A DNA stretch of 64,000 nt from Fulvia fulva (lineage: Eukaryota; Ascomycota; Dothideomycetes; Mycosphaerellales; Mycosphaerellaceae): the NCBI RefSeq assembly GCF_020509005.1, contig NC_063022.1, positions 62,001 to 126,000 of the forward strand, written 5' to 3'. Positions 20,251 to 34,023 of the stretch are shown in pieces. The notes beneath the pieces are model-generated. The model was given only the letters and a program-made list of their open reading frames with translations, searched no databases and was not told where the DNA came from. A program made the position numbers and the translations under genes. Position 1 is the stretch's first letter. Each line of letters opens with the position of its first letter.

Positions 20251-23127
20251 GTACCTAGCTACTTTATATTAATACGATTATGAACCGTTATACTTAGCTA
20301 GGTCCCTATATCCGTAGAAGAGCTACGACGGGATCTATAAGAGCGTAGATTATTAACAACCGCGATAAGAAATCGCGGCGTACGATAGAAGAGTACGACG
20401 TAGTATAAGAGACTACCTTAGGCTAAGTAGTACCTAATATAGTACGACCCTAAGGATAGCGAGGCTCGCTACTAGCTATACGCCTAGTAGTACGGCGCGA
20501 GTCTATATTAAATATACAGACCTAAGGACAAAGTTAAGAATAGTAGTAGGCTACTAACGACGCTATCTAGTAGAGACTCGAGAACTTATAGCGCCTAGTT
20601 ACCTACCTCCCTACTAAGTTTAACTTGTACGACCTCCTTACCGACGACGAGATTTAAGAAGTTAACGGTATAGCTATAGCGGTAGTCGACTACGATAACG
20701 ACGGCGCGACCGAGGAAGGCGAAGGAGAAGAAATATAACAAGTCGCGAAAACCCTCCGTATCCTAGTTAATAACTTCCTCTAACTCGACGCTAACTAGCT
20801 CGTTAGGCTAATATAAGATCCCGACATAGTAGCGGCTATTTACTTTATCCTACGCCGCGCCGAGTAAGAGTGTAGGAATGTAATATAGATAGCTACTATC
20901 CTTTACGAACAACTAGGTAAGGTAGGGTAGGAACTCGGGAAATAGAAGAGCTACAAATAGTAGATACGTAACGAGTATAACGTATTAGTTAAGGACCGCG
21001 ATATATAGAAGACTAAAAAGAAGGAAGCTACTAAGTACCGTAATATATATTAGAAGGACTTAGGTATAGTACAAGTAGAGATGAATTAGGCTAAGTAGTA
21101 GCTTATTACGGTCTAGTAGGAACTCGATAACCTAAAGGCTTAACCTAAACCCTCCTCTAGCGCCGTACTCGTAGTACAAAACAAGTCTCTAAAGAAGTAA
21201 GCTAAGGAAGCCCTATAATAGCTTAACAATAACGACTCTAAGATTAGGGCACTTGAATTAGACCTCGACATATATAAGATAGAGGCTCAAACCTACTAGA
21301 ACGATATCTAGGAGCTAAATTAATCCTAGTAAAACTAGGTCGACAAGCTTAAGAAGTAACTCGAGGATCGTAGTAGGTCTATAGTACGCTCGTCGCTATC
21401 TCGCGTAATGTTATAACGCCGCGTACTATAGAACGGTCGTGACTCTTTAAGAGGTAAGGATAATAAGGCGGAAGGTAGACGAGTAACTAAGAAGGGTAAG
21501 AAACACTCTCGTAAGACAGATAATAACGACTCGGATCCGTTATCCGAAGGTTTAGAGTTAGAGGAAGACTCGGAGTTAGATAGCGATGCCCGTACTTATC
21601 GCCGCTCTTCTAAGAAGAAGAAGTAGGTATACGACTTCGAGTCTCTAGTTAAGTACGATACCGAACTTAGCTAGCCCTTTAGGACTTAGCGCGGTATTAA
21701 TAAGCCCGAGAAGTTTATCGGTACTGTCGATAGTAAGCTATTAGGACCCTCCCTTAAGAAGTTCCTCTTAGAGTTAGAGACTATCGTCGACTATACGGTC
21801 TTCCGTAATAAGAAGGTAGTATTAAAGTTCGTCTATAACCTCCTTACTTCTCCTAGCGACGCGTAGGAGTTAGTCGGACCTAAGATTCCTACTATCTCTA
21901 GCGTCCTTACGAGTAATAAGAAGTTATATAAGGGTATTAACGACCTAATTTAAGAGCTCGCTAATCGCTATAGTGACCGTAACCCTATCGGCCGAGCCCG
22001 CGAGCGTATATACTCTCTAAAGATAGACGGTAAGGACACCTTCTAGTCCTTCTACCCGAAGTAGCGCTAGAACGTAAACATCCTAGGCCTAAAGGGTAAA
22101 GACGCGATAGACTACCTATAACGTAAGCTAATAGTCCGCTACCTTAATAAGTATCTAACGTATCGGCTAGCCTCTCTTAGCGACATAATCGACAACCTTT
22201 ATTAAGCCGATAAAGACTTTAAGATCTTAGACAGCCTCTACTCCCGTAATAAGAAGCCTAAGAATAATAAGAAGGACGGTAAGGATAGGGACGATAAGCT
22301 AGTAGGCGTAGCTCCCGGTAAGCCACCTCGTAAGGCCTAGTCGACCCGTCCTAAGCCCTTTAAGAGTAGTCTCGGTAAGACCTTAGACGAAGCCGAGAAC
22401 ACTCGCTATATACGCGAGAGCCTCTATAAGAAGTACCGTAAGCCCGGTTACCGCTTATAGTAGCGTACCTACGAGCTCTTCGAGTACGAAATGCCGGTAC
22501 GTCTAGGTACTAACGCTAGCGGTACTAACGTCGTCGAATTACCGGCGGGAAATACGTAGTCTACTACTTAAGCGTAGAAGTAAGTAGATATAAACAAGAA
22601 CAGTCATATAAAGAATTGAGAGAAGTACTACTAGTAGAGCCTCTACTAGAAGGACTTAAGCTGTTATTATATGTTCTTAGGATAGTAGAAATAGAATATA
22701 ACCTAGTTATTAGCTTATACCTAGTAATACCGGGCGTAGCTAATAGGTAATATGTATTGACTTTCCTTAATAACGGTACTAACTTAGATTATATTAACTC
22801 TTCTTATACGCGTAAACATAACCTACCCTTAACTAAGCTTAATAACCTATTAGTACTCGGATTAGCTAATAGGTCTATAGCTACGGAAATGATCGAACAC
22901 CGTATAACTATAGAATTTACGCTTAGTAATAGCTATAGAGAAACGAGAACGTTCTAGGTTACTTATCTAGAATACGATACAGTACTAGGTAGACCTTAGC
23001 ACGATAAATATTAGCTAGGCATCTACTTTGCCTCTAGTATAATAACCCTCGACTCGGAGTACTATAGGGAACATTACCTATAGAACGGTAAGCTAGTCTA
23101 GATATAGAGTATTAACGATAAGTAGGA
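20251..23127 (+). mobile_element. Gypsy2 (old chromovirus): 5' LTR remnant, gag, protease
   Basis: First piece of an old, RIP-saturated Ty3/Gypsy element. A 42-bp LTR remnant (20251-20292) matches the end of the 3' LTR near 45811-45852. The putative primer site is 20295-20303. A long gag-like region at about 20310-22600 has no intact frame; it is rich in charged residues. A decayed retroviral-type protease lies at about 22740-22990 (NNGTNLDYINSSY where DSGA would be expected). Gypsy3 interrupts it after TAGGA at 23123-23127. Confidence 0.8.
20295..20303 (+). promoter_or_regulatory. Putative self-priming site of Gypsy2
   Basis: TAGCTAGGT lies two bases past the 5' LTR and is the perfect reverse complement of ACCTAGCTA in the LTR (20253-20261; also 45813-45821 in the 3' LTR, 42 bases after a TATATATA). 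The geometry is the same as in Gypsy1 and Gypsy3. Confidence 0.5.
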
Positions 23128-23311
23128 TATAAGGGCGCGCGTATTATAGGGTCCGAACGAGATAGCTATTGTTCTACGAAGCTACGAAAGAGGAGCGCGA
23201 GGCGCGGCGAAGTTATAAAGCAAAGCCAAGCCGCGCTAACCCGATACGGAAGGTCCGCGGTTCAGCCGGGCCGACGTAGCTATAGTAGGGGGTCGCGGGC
23301 TGCCCGTGATA
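23128..23311 (-). repeat. 3' LTR of Gypsy3
   Basis: A 184-bp direct repeat of 30160-30343, and of 11330-11513 in the deletion derivative. The ancestral ends TG...CA read as TA...TA after RIP. Confidence 0.88.
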
Positions 23312-26300
23312 GTATCCCCCCTCCTAAAACACGCCTTAGTCCTCTAAGCGTTATCTACCTTATAAGGCTACTTACCTATCGAGCTCTATAATCGCGCGAA
23401 CGCCTAATTATCCTCTAGTACCCTATCGTCATCCGATAACATCGCATTCGCTCTATTAAGACTATCCTCGACCGGCTTCCTTCGAGAAACATGTTGCCTA
23501 GTTAGCTAGCTTGCCCTAGACCTACGTCTGTCTTCGGCTAGCACTCGCGTATAATCCTTATAAATAAAGTTAGGTATTATTATAGGCTCTATAGGCTCTA
23601 CTCGAGTATTAAATATATGCGGAGCAGATTCTATTAGAGGTAAGGCTCGAGGCGACTTATTCGTAACGGTGTCTTTCGGAATAACCCTAATTATGTTGAG
23701 CCCGAGCACCTTAGTAGCTAGTAGGGACTAGTTAGATAGAGCTACGAAGTCTATAGGCGTAGACAACTCCGGCCGGTTATAGTGAAAGTCTATAATAGCG
23801 GCGGCCGCGTATTTAAGTATGTCCTCTATAGGTTACTAGGTCTTACTATCCTCCTCGTTCTAATATCTAGCCTATTTCACCTTATACTATATATCTACCT
23901 TACGCTTATACCCCTTCTTCACCTTACCTGCCCGCTTACGGGTGTACATATTAAGGATCTTTCCTACCTCGTATATATACGTAGGTGCTGCTACTATATC
24001 GGCTACTATATTAGCCTCGGTAGTATTAGGTTCGATAGTTATCGGTAGTAGCGGCGCTAGATGCTGCCCTTTAAGTAGTAGGAAATCGGGGTGGTCGGCT
24101 CGTTATAGTAGTAAGGTGTAGAAGTAGTTATTAAGTCCTACTAGAGCGTCTAATAGTTTCAGTCGATAAGAGAGTCTAGCCGGCATAACTTCCGTGATCT
24201 AGTAAGGGCCGGCATATTTCCTGTCTAGCTTCTTAGATAGTCGAGTCGTGCGGATATTCTTAGTACTAAGATATACCTAATTACCTACCTTATAGTCTAG
24301 AGGAATGCTTTGGTAGCGGTTTACTACTTCTACTTAGAGAGCTTACGACATTCGTATATTCTCTTAAAGGTGCTTATAAAGCTCGTAAATTCGACGTATA
24401 AAGGTTTCTACTGATCGCGTATCTAGTCGCTAGAGAGTAGTCAGTCCTCCCTCCTTTCTAGCGTTCAGGTCAACTCGCTCTATAAACTTAGGGTTATATC
24501 CTAAGGTAGCGTAGAACGGCGACATACTAGTAGTCTTAGATAGGTGATTGTTAATCGCGAACTAAGCAAGGCACAGCCATTCTGCCTAGTTATCCTATGC
24601 CTTATTAGTGAACATACGGAGATACTATTCTATTGCCTAGTTAGTACGTTCTGACTATCTATCAGTTTCTAGGTAATACGAAGAACTTAGCTTACGATTT
24701 GTACGGAGTATCTTATAGTATTTCTTCTAGAAGGTAGTAACCTACTACTTACTACGGTCTAATATAATAGTATTAGGAAACCCGCGCCGACAGAACATAT
24801 GTTTAAGGAAAAGCCTTGCCGTATTCTGTACTATTATTACGCTAATAGGGATCAGCTCGACTTCCTTAGTAAGCCTATTAGTAACGGTTATAATGTTGTT
24901 ATAGACTATGCCGTCAAGAGTACTATCTAGGAGTCCGATAACGAAGTCGACTACAATATGTTTCTAAGGCCGATCTAGAACAGGAAGTGGCTATAATAAT
25001 CCTAGTGGCTAGGAGTGTAGAGATTTTGTTATACGGTAGGTACGGCAATTTACGGTGTATCTACGTACGGATCTCGCTAATCTAGGCTAGTAGAATTTAC
25101 GTACTACGAGTTTATAAGTACGAGCTCGTCCTAGATAGCCTACTACTAGAGCGTTATAGTTTATCTTGACTATCCTAGTCTATAAGGCTTGGTCATTTAG
25201 TACCTATAAGCTCTAGCCGTCGTATTGATTTCGAATATATAGTAGGTCGCTATCTACTTTATAGTATGCTAGGTAAATCTTCGCTCTCTATAGCAGTATA
25301 GGAGTACGGTCTTTCTATAGGTCCTTAATCGCGGTCTTAAGCTCGTTATCGGTTACGTACGCCGTCGATATTCGATACTCGAGTTCGGCTTCCCGTTAAC
25401 TTTTACGCGTCGCCGGTTGTTTAGTGGGCGTATCTCGTTCTATAGGTATAAACTCTTTAGCTTTAGGGTCTAGCTATACTAGTTCCTCTTCTTCCGGCGC
25501 ATCTTCTACTATTACCTATAGTAAGGCGATCTTAAGGAATCGCTTAGGAGGCAGCAATGTCTAATGCTAATACTAGTTCCGAGGGTCGTTTACCCCCTAC
25601 GGAAGGTCCTAGCTACGTCTCGTTAGGCTATCTAGCTTTGTACCTTAAAGTCCTAGACGGTATATTATCTTAAAGTTGAACTGTAATAAGAACTTAGCCT
25701 AACGCGCTTGTCGCCGATTTAGCTACTTTGTCTTTATAAAGTATTCTAGGTTCTTATAGTCGGTATAAATCTTGACTAGCTATAAGTCCTTATTATCTGC
25801 TTCGTAGGCGAGCTCGGGTCTCTATTCCTCAAAAGCCTTAATAATAGCTAATAGTTCCTTGTTATAGATTTCATAATTACACTCCTATAGACTTAACTTC
25901 TTCGAGTAGAAGGCTATAGGATGTAGTACACCCTTCTCGTTATACTACGAAAGTACGCCGGCGTTTATAAAATCTAAAGAATCTGTCTCTACTACCGTTT
26001 CCCTACCTAGTATATAATGTACGAGTATACCGGCTTTACTAAACGTAGCTTTCAAATTGTTAAAGGCTCGTTAGCAATCTAGTGACTATTGAATCCTTCT
26101 GTTCTTGTGATTACTTAGTCCGTCCGACTTAGTTAGGTTTATAAGAGGAGTAGCTATACGCGAAAATGCTTCGATGAACCGCCTATAGAAGTTAGCAAAT
26201 CTAAGGAAGGCCTAGACATCCTTTAGGTTCTTAGGAGCTTCCTATGTCTAAATACATTCGAGTTTCTCGGGGTCTATCTCGATACCCTTAGGGGTTATAA

Positions 26301-29300
26301 TTAGCCTAAGATACCTCACCTTCTATTAGTAGAATTCGCTTTTGTCGATGTCTACTATAAGTCCTATATCGCGTAGCTTAGTAAGAACCTTCCGTACGTG
26401 TTCAATATGCTCCTCTAAGGTGTTACTAAAGATAAGTACGTCATCTAGGTAGGCCGACACAAAGTCATCTAGGTGTTCTTATAAGACCTTATTAATGTAT
26501 AATTAGAACGATACTGGTCCGTTACATAAGCCGAATAGCAGCACTAGACACTCGTAGATGCCGTATCGTGTCGTAAACGCCGTTAACTACTCGTGCCCTT
26601 TAGCTATCCGTAACTTGTTAAAGGCTACTATAATGTCTAGCTTCGTGAAGTACTTCTTGCCGTATATACGGTTAAGCGTCTCTTATATTAAGGGAATCGG
26701 ATACCGGTTCTTAATAGTGATCGCATTTAATCCTCTATAGTCGATACAAATACGTAGCCTACCTCTAGGCTTACGTACCACTAGCACTAGTGTAGGAGAC
26801 TAGCTCGTCTTTTGCCCTACTTTCCGTACCTTCCCTTTAGATGTTTACTCGTCTAGCCATTTCTTAACTGCCTCGTTCTCCTTCTTAGCTAGGCCGTAGG
26901 GCTTGCGGTATAGTAGCTCTTATAGACTATTAGGCTTAATATGAATCTTATGATCTACGCCTAGTCGGTAAGGTAGGAGTCCTTTTTAATCCTTAGCTAA
27001 GAAAGCGTCCGTAATATCGTAGTATATCGGCGGTAACTTCTCCTTCGGGTTGTAATTGAACTGCTTGTTTAAGAATTGGTCTAGATCATTAGTAGCTATT
27101 ACACTTAGCTTAAGCTCTCCGTCGTCGCTCTTACGCCTAGTAGGTATAATGTAGAAGTACTTAGCCGTAGGCCGGTACGCGTACATTCCCTACGCGCGTT
27201 AAGAAACGCCCTAGTAGTCCACTTCTTTATCGTCTATGTCTTCTAGGTTATATAATGAGACGTTTAGCTCCGCCCCTCCTACTATGAAGCTCGCTACTTC
27301 TCTAGTGAAGGGCTCTAGTCCGTACCGTACTAGTGCCTACTTCTTCTTCTCGCGATAGTTTAGGGATTATACTATTATCGATGTCTTATTCTATAGATAG
27401 TAACTAAAGCAGTAATCCGATCTAAATGCCACCTCGCCTATCTCCTAGAAGATGTTTAGGTTGTACGCTATAAGCCACGGTAGGCTAAAGACGATGTTAT
27501 ATTCGAGGTCGGTGACGTAGTATAACATTTGCTCGTAATAATCGCCGATAACTACGTCTATAAGGGCCGCGTGTATAATCTGCCGTGTAGTAGCCGTTCT
27601 ATCTCCTAGTGTTAGTCGTCGGCTTTGCGTCAAAGGGATTAGGGGTATTGTGTATTTGCGTATAAATTTCTAGTCAAGAAAGAGAGAGGTAGAAGCAGAA
27701 TCTATAAGGCCTCGAGCCTTTCTATATTATATTATTACGGGTAACAATATATAAGGGTATATAGCTAGCTATTGTTTATCTAGTACGTATACCAATATCT
27801 TAAGCTCCTTACTATAGTCTATTACCGTCTCTTGCATTCCGTGTCTCTTAATCTTATGCTCTTTCTGTCCTAGGAAGTTCGGGTGACCGCTATCTACTAC
27901 GCTTAGGTAGCGGTCGTACTATTTCCCTACTACGGATCGGCGGCTAGGGAACTAAGGTTCGCGTTCGGATTCGGCGTAGTATTACGTAGACGCGGTAGGC
28001 GATAGTCGCTATCGTACCTATATATTAGGCATTTAGGGTTAGTCGATACGTAAGAACCTATACGGTAGCGGTAGTACTTACCCTACTTCTTAAGGTCTTC
28101 GCGCTACTTACGGTTAAGCGTAGGTAGGTTCTATAGATATGTCGGTAGATCCTCCTTCTTCTTAGTACTAGCGTACTATAGTAGGCGCTATACTAAGGCA
28201 CCTACTATACCGGTAGCGGTACTAGTAACTACGTTACCGTTATTCTAGTTATTCTAGCCGCTATTACCGTTCGAGTTGCTATTACTACGGGGGCGCTCCT
28301 TCTACGGGTATAGTCGATCTGTCTCGTAGAAGCTCTCGTCTAGTACGGTACACTCCTCGATAACGTCTTATATACTGTCTAGGCGGCGGTCGACTTCGCG
28401 GTCGCCGAAGGTCTTAATAAAGTACTTGCGGTTTAGTCGGTTACGGAATAGTATAAGCTCGGTCTTATCGGTCTATAACATCTAGGCGCGTAACTTCGAG
28501 TAGCGTGTATAGAAGGCTATAAAGGTTTCGCCTTGTTCTTACTTATAGGTAGTAATGTCAACTATAGCCTTAGTTCCTTTATTACGTATACTATATTAGC
28601 GTATTATCTAATCTAATAACTCTTCTCTAGTCTTAAACTCGCTAAAGGACTACTGTCTAGGCATAGGGATCCTCGGCTTAATGCTTCGCTAAGGATCACC
28701 TTACGTCTACCTATACACGAAGCGTAGACTATCTACCTTAGTACGGAAGGTTACTATAGTTAGCTTTAGGAGAACACTACTATACTAGCTATCGAAATTA
28801 GGGTCATTATCGTTCTTGAAGTACTTAGGGTTAGGCATACCCTTGCCGATCTCTATACCGCGAGTAAGGGTACGGTTAATAGTGAAGAGACGTTCTAGAA
28901 GGTCAACTAGTAGTGTCTAGGTACGGGTGTTACGTATTCTCGAGTCACGACTATTATTAGGTCCTAGTCGCGGACGGTCGTTATTACGTCCTCGGCTATT
29001 ATTACTACGGTTATAGTCGTCTCTATCGTTATTACTACTACCGCTACCGCCACCTCTACTAGTAGCTTCGCGATACCTACGTAACAGCTACTCGAGTAAG
29101 GTCTCGCGTAGGCGGGAATGAGAGGGTCGGCGGCCTAAGCGGCCCCTACCTCCGTTCTATATAGTGTCTCCTACCTTAAGCCGAGCCTTTAGGTCATCGA
29201 CTTCTTGTTATAGGGCCTAGTTCTTCACCTTAGTATCTTATGCCTTCTTCTTCTCCTTCTCGTAGATCTCGCTAAACTACTTATATAGGTTGTTAGCTTC

Positions 29301-30159
29301 CTTATATTTCTTCTCTAGCTCTTATAACTTAGCTAGGTCGTAATCCTTTTTACTCTTAAGATCTACTACCATTTTCTATATAACAAGCTCTTTACCTCGT
29401 AGTATCTTATAGATACGGTCGTATTCGGTATATAGCGTAGTGTACTAAGTGTTCTAGAGGTCGTTAGCTCGCTCTATTATATCGAGTTATCTACCCTTAG
29501 TAATCGCCGTGTTAACTACTTATAGTACGAAGTCGTAGGTAGTCTTCGGGTGTTAGGATATAAGGGTCGTAAGGTTGTCTAGGGTAACATTCTAGTATTT
29601 GGATACGAGAATGTGTTCTGCCTCGTCGAGTAATAGATACACCTCGTCTAGGTCGCCGCCTAGGTTCTCTTCGAGCTTGAACTCGAATAGTTCTATAAAG
29701 TCAATCTTACTACCTCCTTCTCGCTCGAAGGCCTTCTAGTAAGCTTTATTAATCTCTTATTATAGCGCGACACCGGTGTCTACTGTGACCCGCCGGTTGT
29801 CGTCCTATGTCTGACTCTAAGGGAAAGAGGAGAGGTTAGGGAAAAGAGATATACGCTACTTACTTTTGCCCTTAGGCTTAGGTAGCGGTAGTATGCCGTC
29901 GTTCGCTATTTATAAAGTTATATTGTCTAGGTTCGGGGGAGGCGTGACGGTGCCTATATCCTAACTATCTACGAGCGCGCGACTACCTACTAATAATGTC
30001 GCTACGTTACGTTCTCTAGGCATCTACGCGCTATACGCCTTACCGTATTCTATATTCTAATACGACTCTACGCGTTCTCGAGTTCTACGGTTCTGTCTAT
30101 TCCTATTGTTACGCGTCCCTTACCTAGATCCGCGATCTAGGTAGGGTAGTAGAACAAAC

Positions 30160-30343
30160 TATAAGGGCGCGCGTATTATAGGGTTCGAACGAGATAGCTA
30201 TTATTCTACAAAGCTACAAAAGAGGAGCGCGAGGCGCGGCGAAGTTATAAAGTAAAGCTAAGCCGCGCTAACCCGATACGGAAGGTCCGCGGTTCAGCCG
30301 GGCCGACGTAGCTATAGTAGGGGGTCGCGGGCTACCCGTAATA
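30160..30343 (-). repeat. 5' LTR of Gypsy3
   Basis: Direct repeat of 23128-23311. On the minus strand it is followed two bases later by TTGTTCTAC (about 30149-30157), the complement of GTAGAACAA; in this copy the LTR partner has one RIP change. Confidence 0.88.
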
Positions 30344-32300
30344 TAGGAGCCTATAATTACTAAGTAAAGCTTCGAAGTAGCTCTAAAGACCCGATCACTA
30401 TATTAAGCTACCGTTAAAGAAGACGATAAAGGAGATCTAGTCTAGACTATAACTTCCGACGTAATTATAAAGTAACGACCTAAGCCCGAGACATCGACCG
30501 AGACGCCGCCCGTACCGATACTACTAGACATCGATATCTAGGAAGTTAGCAAAGCGGCTATCGATAGGATAGCTAGGCAAAAGGGAGCCAAAGTATATAT
30601 AATGTTTATTTTCGATAAGAACGAACAATAGTAACTAGAGGATCTCCGCGTAACGGACCCCTTAATAGCTTATACTATAAGTGCTCGGAATATACGTAAG
30701 GTAGTAGTATATAGGCCCGATACTAGCTATAGGATACTATCCGATAACAAGACTATCGAACGACTAGATACTCGAGTAGCGGCGTTCGTACTAGTAGCGT
30801 AGCGTACTAGCCCGATACTATCCGCTTATAAGATATACGTATAGTCTAATATTAACAAGTTTATAAAGAAAAAGGAGGAGATAATCGATCCGAAGGATCA
30901 CCTCCTACCTATCTATTACGAGTTTATATACATCTTTTCTAAGCAAGATACGAAGGAGCTCCTACCGTATAGGCTAGGTATCGACTATAAGATTAAACTA
31001 AAGCCTAGCGCGACTCCGCCCTTTAGCCGACCTTACCGTATATCAAACTAAGAGGACGAGGTAATAGCTTATTAGGTCTAAGAATAATTGGCCTAGAAGG
31101 GTATCCGTAGATACGAAGGAAGGGTAGACGTATCTTTACCTATACTTATCGTTAAGAAACCTAGCGGAGAACTTAGAGTTTGTATTGACTATAGATAGGT
31201 AAATGAACGCACGATAAAATCTAGGTATCCTATACCCCTAATATAGGACATACTCAACCGTATTATAGGGAAGAAGTACTTTACTAAGCTAGATATTATC
31301 GCCGCCTTTAACCGTATACGTATAGCGGAAGGGTCGGAATAGCTCACGGCGTTCACGACACGGTATAGCTAGTTCGAGTACTTAGTAATACCGTTTAGAC
31401 TATATAATACACCCGGGACATTTCAATCGTTTATTAACGATACCCTAAGAGAGTTCCTCGACGACTTTACGTCCGCGTACCTCGACGATATCCTAATCTT
31501 TAGCGATACGCTTGAAGAACATATCGAGTATATAAAGAAGGTGCTCTATAAGTACGGTAAGGTAGGCCTTTAGCTCGATATCTCTAAATGCGAGTTCTAT
31601 ACTTAGTCTACTAAGTACCTCGGATTGATTATCGGTAAGGATAGCGTATTAATAGACCTAGCTAAGGTATAAGCGATACGTAAATAGGGGACTCCTACTA
31701 ACGTAAAGGACATCCTTACGTTTAATAGATTCTTAGGCTTCTATCGACGCTTTATTAAGGACTATAGCAAGATAGTTCTACCTATAGTAAAGCTAACTAA
31801 AAAGGACAACCTATAGTACTAGACAAACAAATATTAGAATACGTTCGAAGGACTAAAGCAAGTATTTACCGACGCTAAGGGAATAGTACTAGCGATATTT
31901 ATCCCCGGGAGACGTACCGTCTTAGAGACTAACGTAAGCGACTTTATAACCGTAGTAGTCCTATCGTAATATAACGAGGACAATATCCTCCGCCCTATCG
32001 TATACCTATCGAAAAAGATAAGCACGTAGGAGTATAACTACGACATCTACGATAAGGAGTTGATCGTAATCGTTAAGGCGTTTAAGGAATAGAAGCTAGA
32101 GCTAATAGCCGGCGACATCGATAAACTAGACTTCGAGAACTTTACCGACCTAAGCGGCTACCCTATGCTCGTCTATAGCGACTATAAGAACTTAGAATAC
32201 TTTATAACATCTAAGTAGCTAAACAGACGCCAAGCTAGGTAGGCCGAGTTCTTATTACAGTTCTTCTTTAAGATCGTATACCGACTAGGAGTATAAGGAG
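30344..32300 (+). mobile_element. Gypsy2, second piece: reverse transcriptase and RNase H
   Basis: Resumes with the target duplication TAGGA. It reads as RT (KPSGELRVCIDYR at about 31160-31200, YLDD at about 31477) followed by RNase H (about 31880-32290), with many TAG and TAA codons. The frame is traceable but broken throughout. It is cut by Gypsy1-B after AGGAG at 32296-32300. Confidence 0.88.
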
Positions 32301-32820
32301 TGTCATGGTCTCCCCACAGAGTGTACAGAAGGTGGGGACAGAAGAGCCTCAGAGTGCTCAGAAGTCGTCAAGAACTGACAGTCCAGCTTGGTGTGTGAGC
32401 ACCAAGAATCACATGCCCCGCAACATTCACTACGGGACCCAGCCCTCCAAATTCACCCCTCTACCAAACCTTGACAGATTCACTTCGGCTCGTGACTGTG
32501 TGACTCACGGCACTCCCGCGAGCACCCGCGACTGCGCTGGACCCTGGAAGAAGCACGTGGAAGACTCGGAACGTAGGGCAGGTTGGAATAAGGTTTTGAG
32601 CAAAGCTGCTGAGCGCGGCTTCGCACGGGTTAGCCCTGTTGATGCGGGGACACGCACTCGCGAGGGTCGCGTATAAATATCTGGCCTTCCCCAGGCCTCT
32701 CTTGCTTTCTTCGTCTTTTGTTTTGTGTAGCAATCATACCATACCCTTTTGCATCTGCACTTCGCACCTACATTCTCGCTTTCACCCTTGCATCTCACAG
32801 GCCAGGCTCTCGCCCTGACA
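32301..32820 (+). repeat. 5' LTR of Gypsy1-B
   Basis: 520 bp, nearly identical to the three other young Gypsy1 LTRs. It has a TATA box at 32672-32679. The complementary pair for self-priming is 32713-32721 with 32823-32831. Confidence 0.97.
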
Positions 32821-32862
32821 TCACAAAAGACCAACAAACCGTCAACCACTCGAGTCATCCTC

Positions 32863-34023
32863 ATGGGTGACCACGCCACCGATAGAGGTGTCAACCTCGA
32901 CAACCAAGACACTCCATTCCACTTCAGTGAGTGGACTGACATCCCCTTCTCGAACGCCGCTGCCTTCGGTGCCTGGGCAAACGCCAACCCCGACACCGCC
33001 TACGCTCTCATCAACCGCACCGTCTCCTCTTTCCGCGAGACCGCCCAGCAGGTCGAGCAAGCAAACAACCAAGCAACATACCTTCAAGGTATTGTGAACA
33101 CCTTCCAGAACCTCGCCCCGCACGCCGACGACAACCGCCGCCAGCACTTCTCCAAGAAGGTCAACGACCCAGACGAGTTCGACGGCAACAAGAGCAAGTT
33201 TGAGGCATTTGAGACACAGCTCACCATCAAGCTGTTGGCTAATGCCGACCACTTTCCGCAAGAGAAGGACAAAGTCACGTACGTCTTCTCCCTCCTTCGG
33301 GGAGACGCCGCGGCTCAGGTACAACACTACATCGACAACGCCACGCAGACTATCGGCTGCCCGGACGTCCTCACCTTGATGCAGGACCTCCGTGCTGCCT
33401 TTGGTGATCCAGACCGTAGAGCTACCGCCCAGAACGCCATCCACAACCTCCTCTAGAAGAACAAGAGCTTCGCCGAGTACCTCGCGGCCTTCAACCGCGA
33501 CATCGGGTTCACCGGCTACAACGAAGAGACCAAGAAGAGCACTCTCCGCCGTGGTTTGTCAGCAGAGCTTCTTCGAGCCCTCGAGGACAAGGACGTCGGT
33601 GCTATGAGCTTCCGTGAGCTCGTCGAGACCTGCCAGCGCCTCGACTCCAACATGAAACACACCGCCTCTCTCCTCGCTTCCCGTTCTCAAGGTCGTCAGC
33701 CTCGTGGTCCCGGAAGCCACTTCGCTGCTCCACTAGGCGCCGCCGCTCCTACGGCTCTCCCTCCCGTCTCTGTAGGTGACGCTATGGATCTCAGCGCTGG
33801 TGCCGCCGTCCCTCGAGTCCAGGGCCTCGTCAACGGTAAGCTCACTCCCGAAGAGAAGCTTCGCCGTCGCCAGGCCGGACTCTGCACCTACTGCGGCGGT
33901 CCAGGCCACATCGCAGCCAACTGTCCGCAGCTCGCTGCCCGTAACGCCCGCAACCCGGTTCGCGGCGCTGTCGGCGCTATCGAGCCTGCTCCTGCTGCTC
34001 CCGCTGAGCAGGAAAAAGCCTAG
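32863..34023 (+). pseudogene. Gypsy1-B gag (one nonsense codon)
   Basis: Here the start codon ATG is kept (ATGGGTGACCACGCC), which fixes the family's gag start. The frame has 387 codons including the stop, TAG 34021-34023. TAG at 33454-33456 replaces the CAG of copy A, a CpA to TpA change, and removes the C-terminal half including the CCHC knuckle. Otherwise it is like the A copy. Confidence 0.92.

Larger units (their letters stand above)
23128..30343 (-). mobile_element. Gypsy3: RIP-saturated chromovirus on the minus strand
   Basis: A full-length decayed Ty3/Gypsy element of 7216 bp with 184-bp LTRs (3' LTR 23128-23311, 5' LTR 30160-30343) and target duplication TAGGA at 23123-23127 and 30344-30348. 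On the minus strand, gag starts at ATG 30023. Protease lies at about 27430-27640, RT at about 26200-26900 ([14 protein letters not shown], then YLDD), RNase H at about 25650-26000, integrase at about 24250-25400 and a chromodomain at about 23840-23960. A purine tract borders the 3' LTR at about 23312-23325. Stop codons are frequent in every frame. It sits between protease and RT of Gypsy2. Confidence 0.92.
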
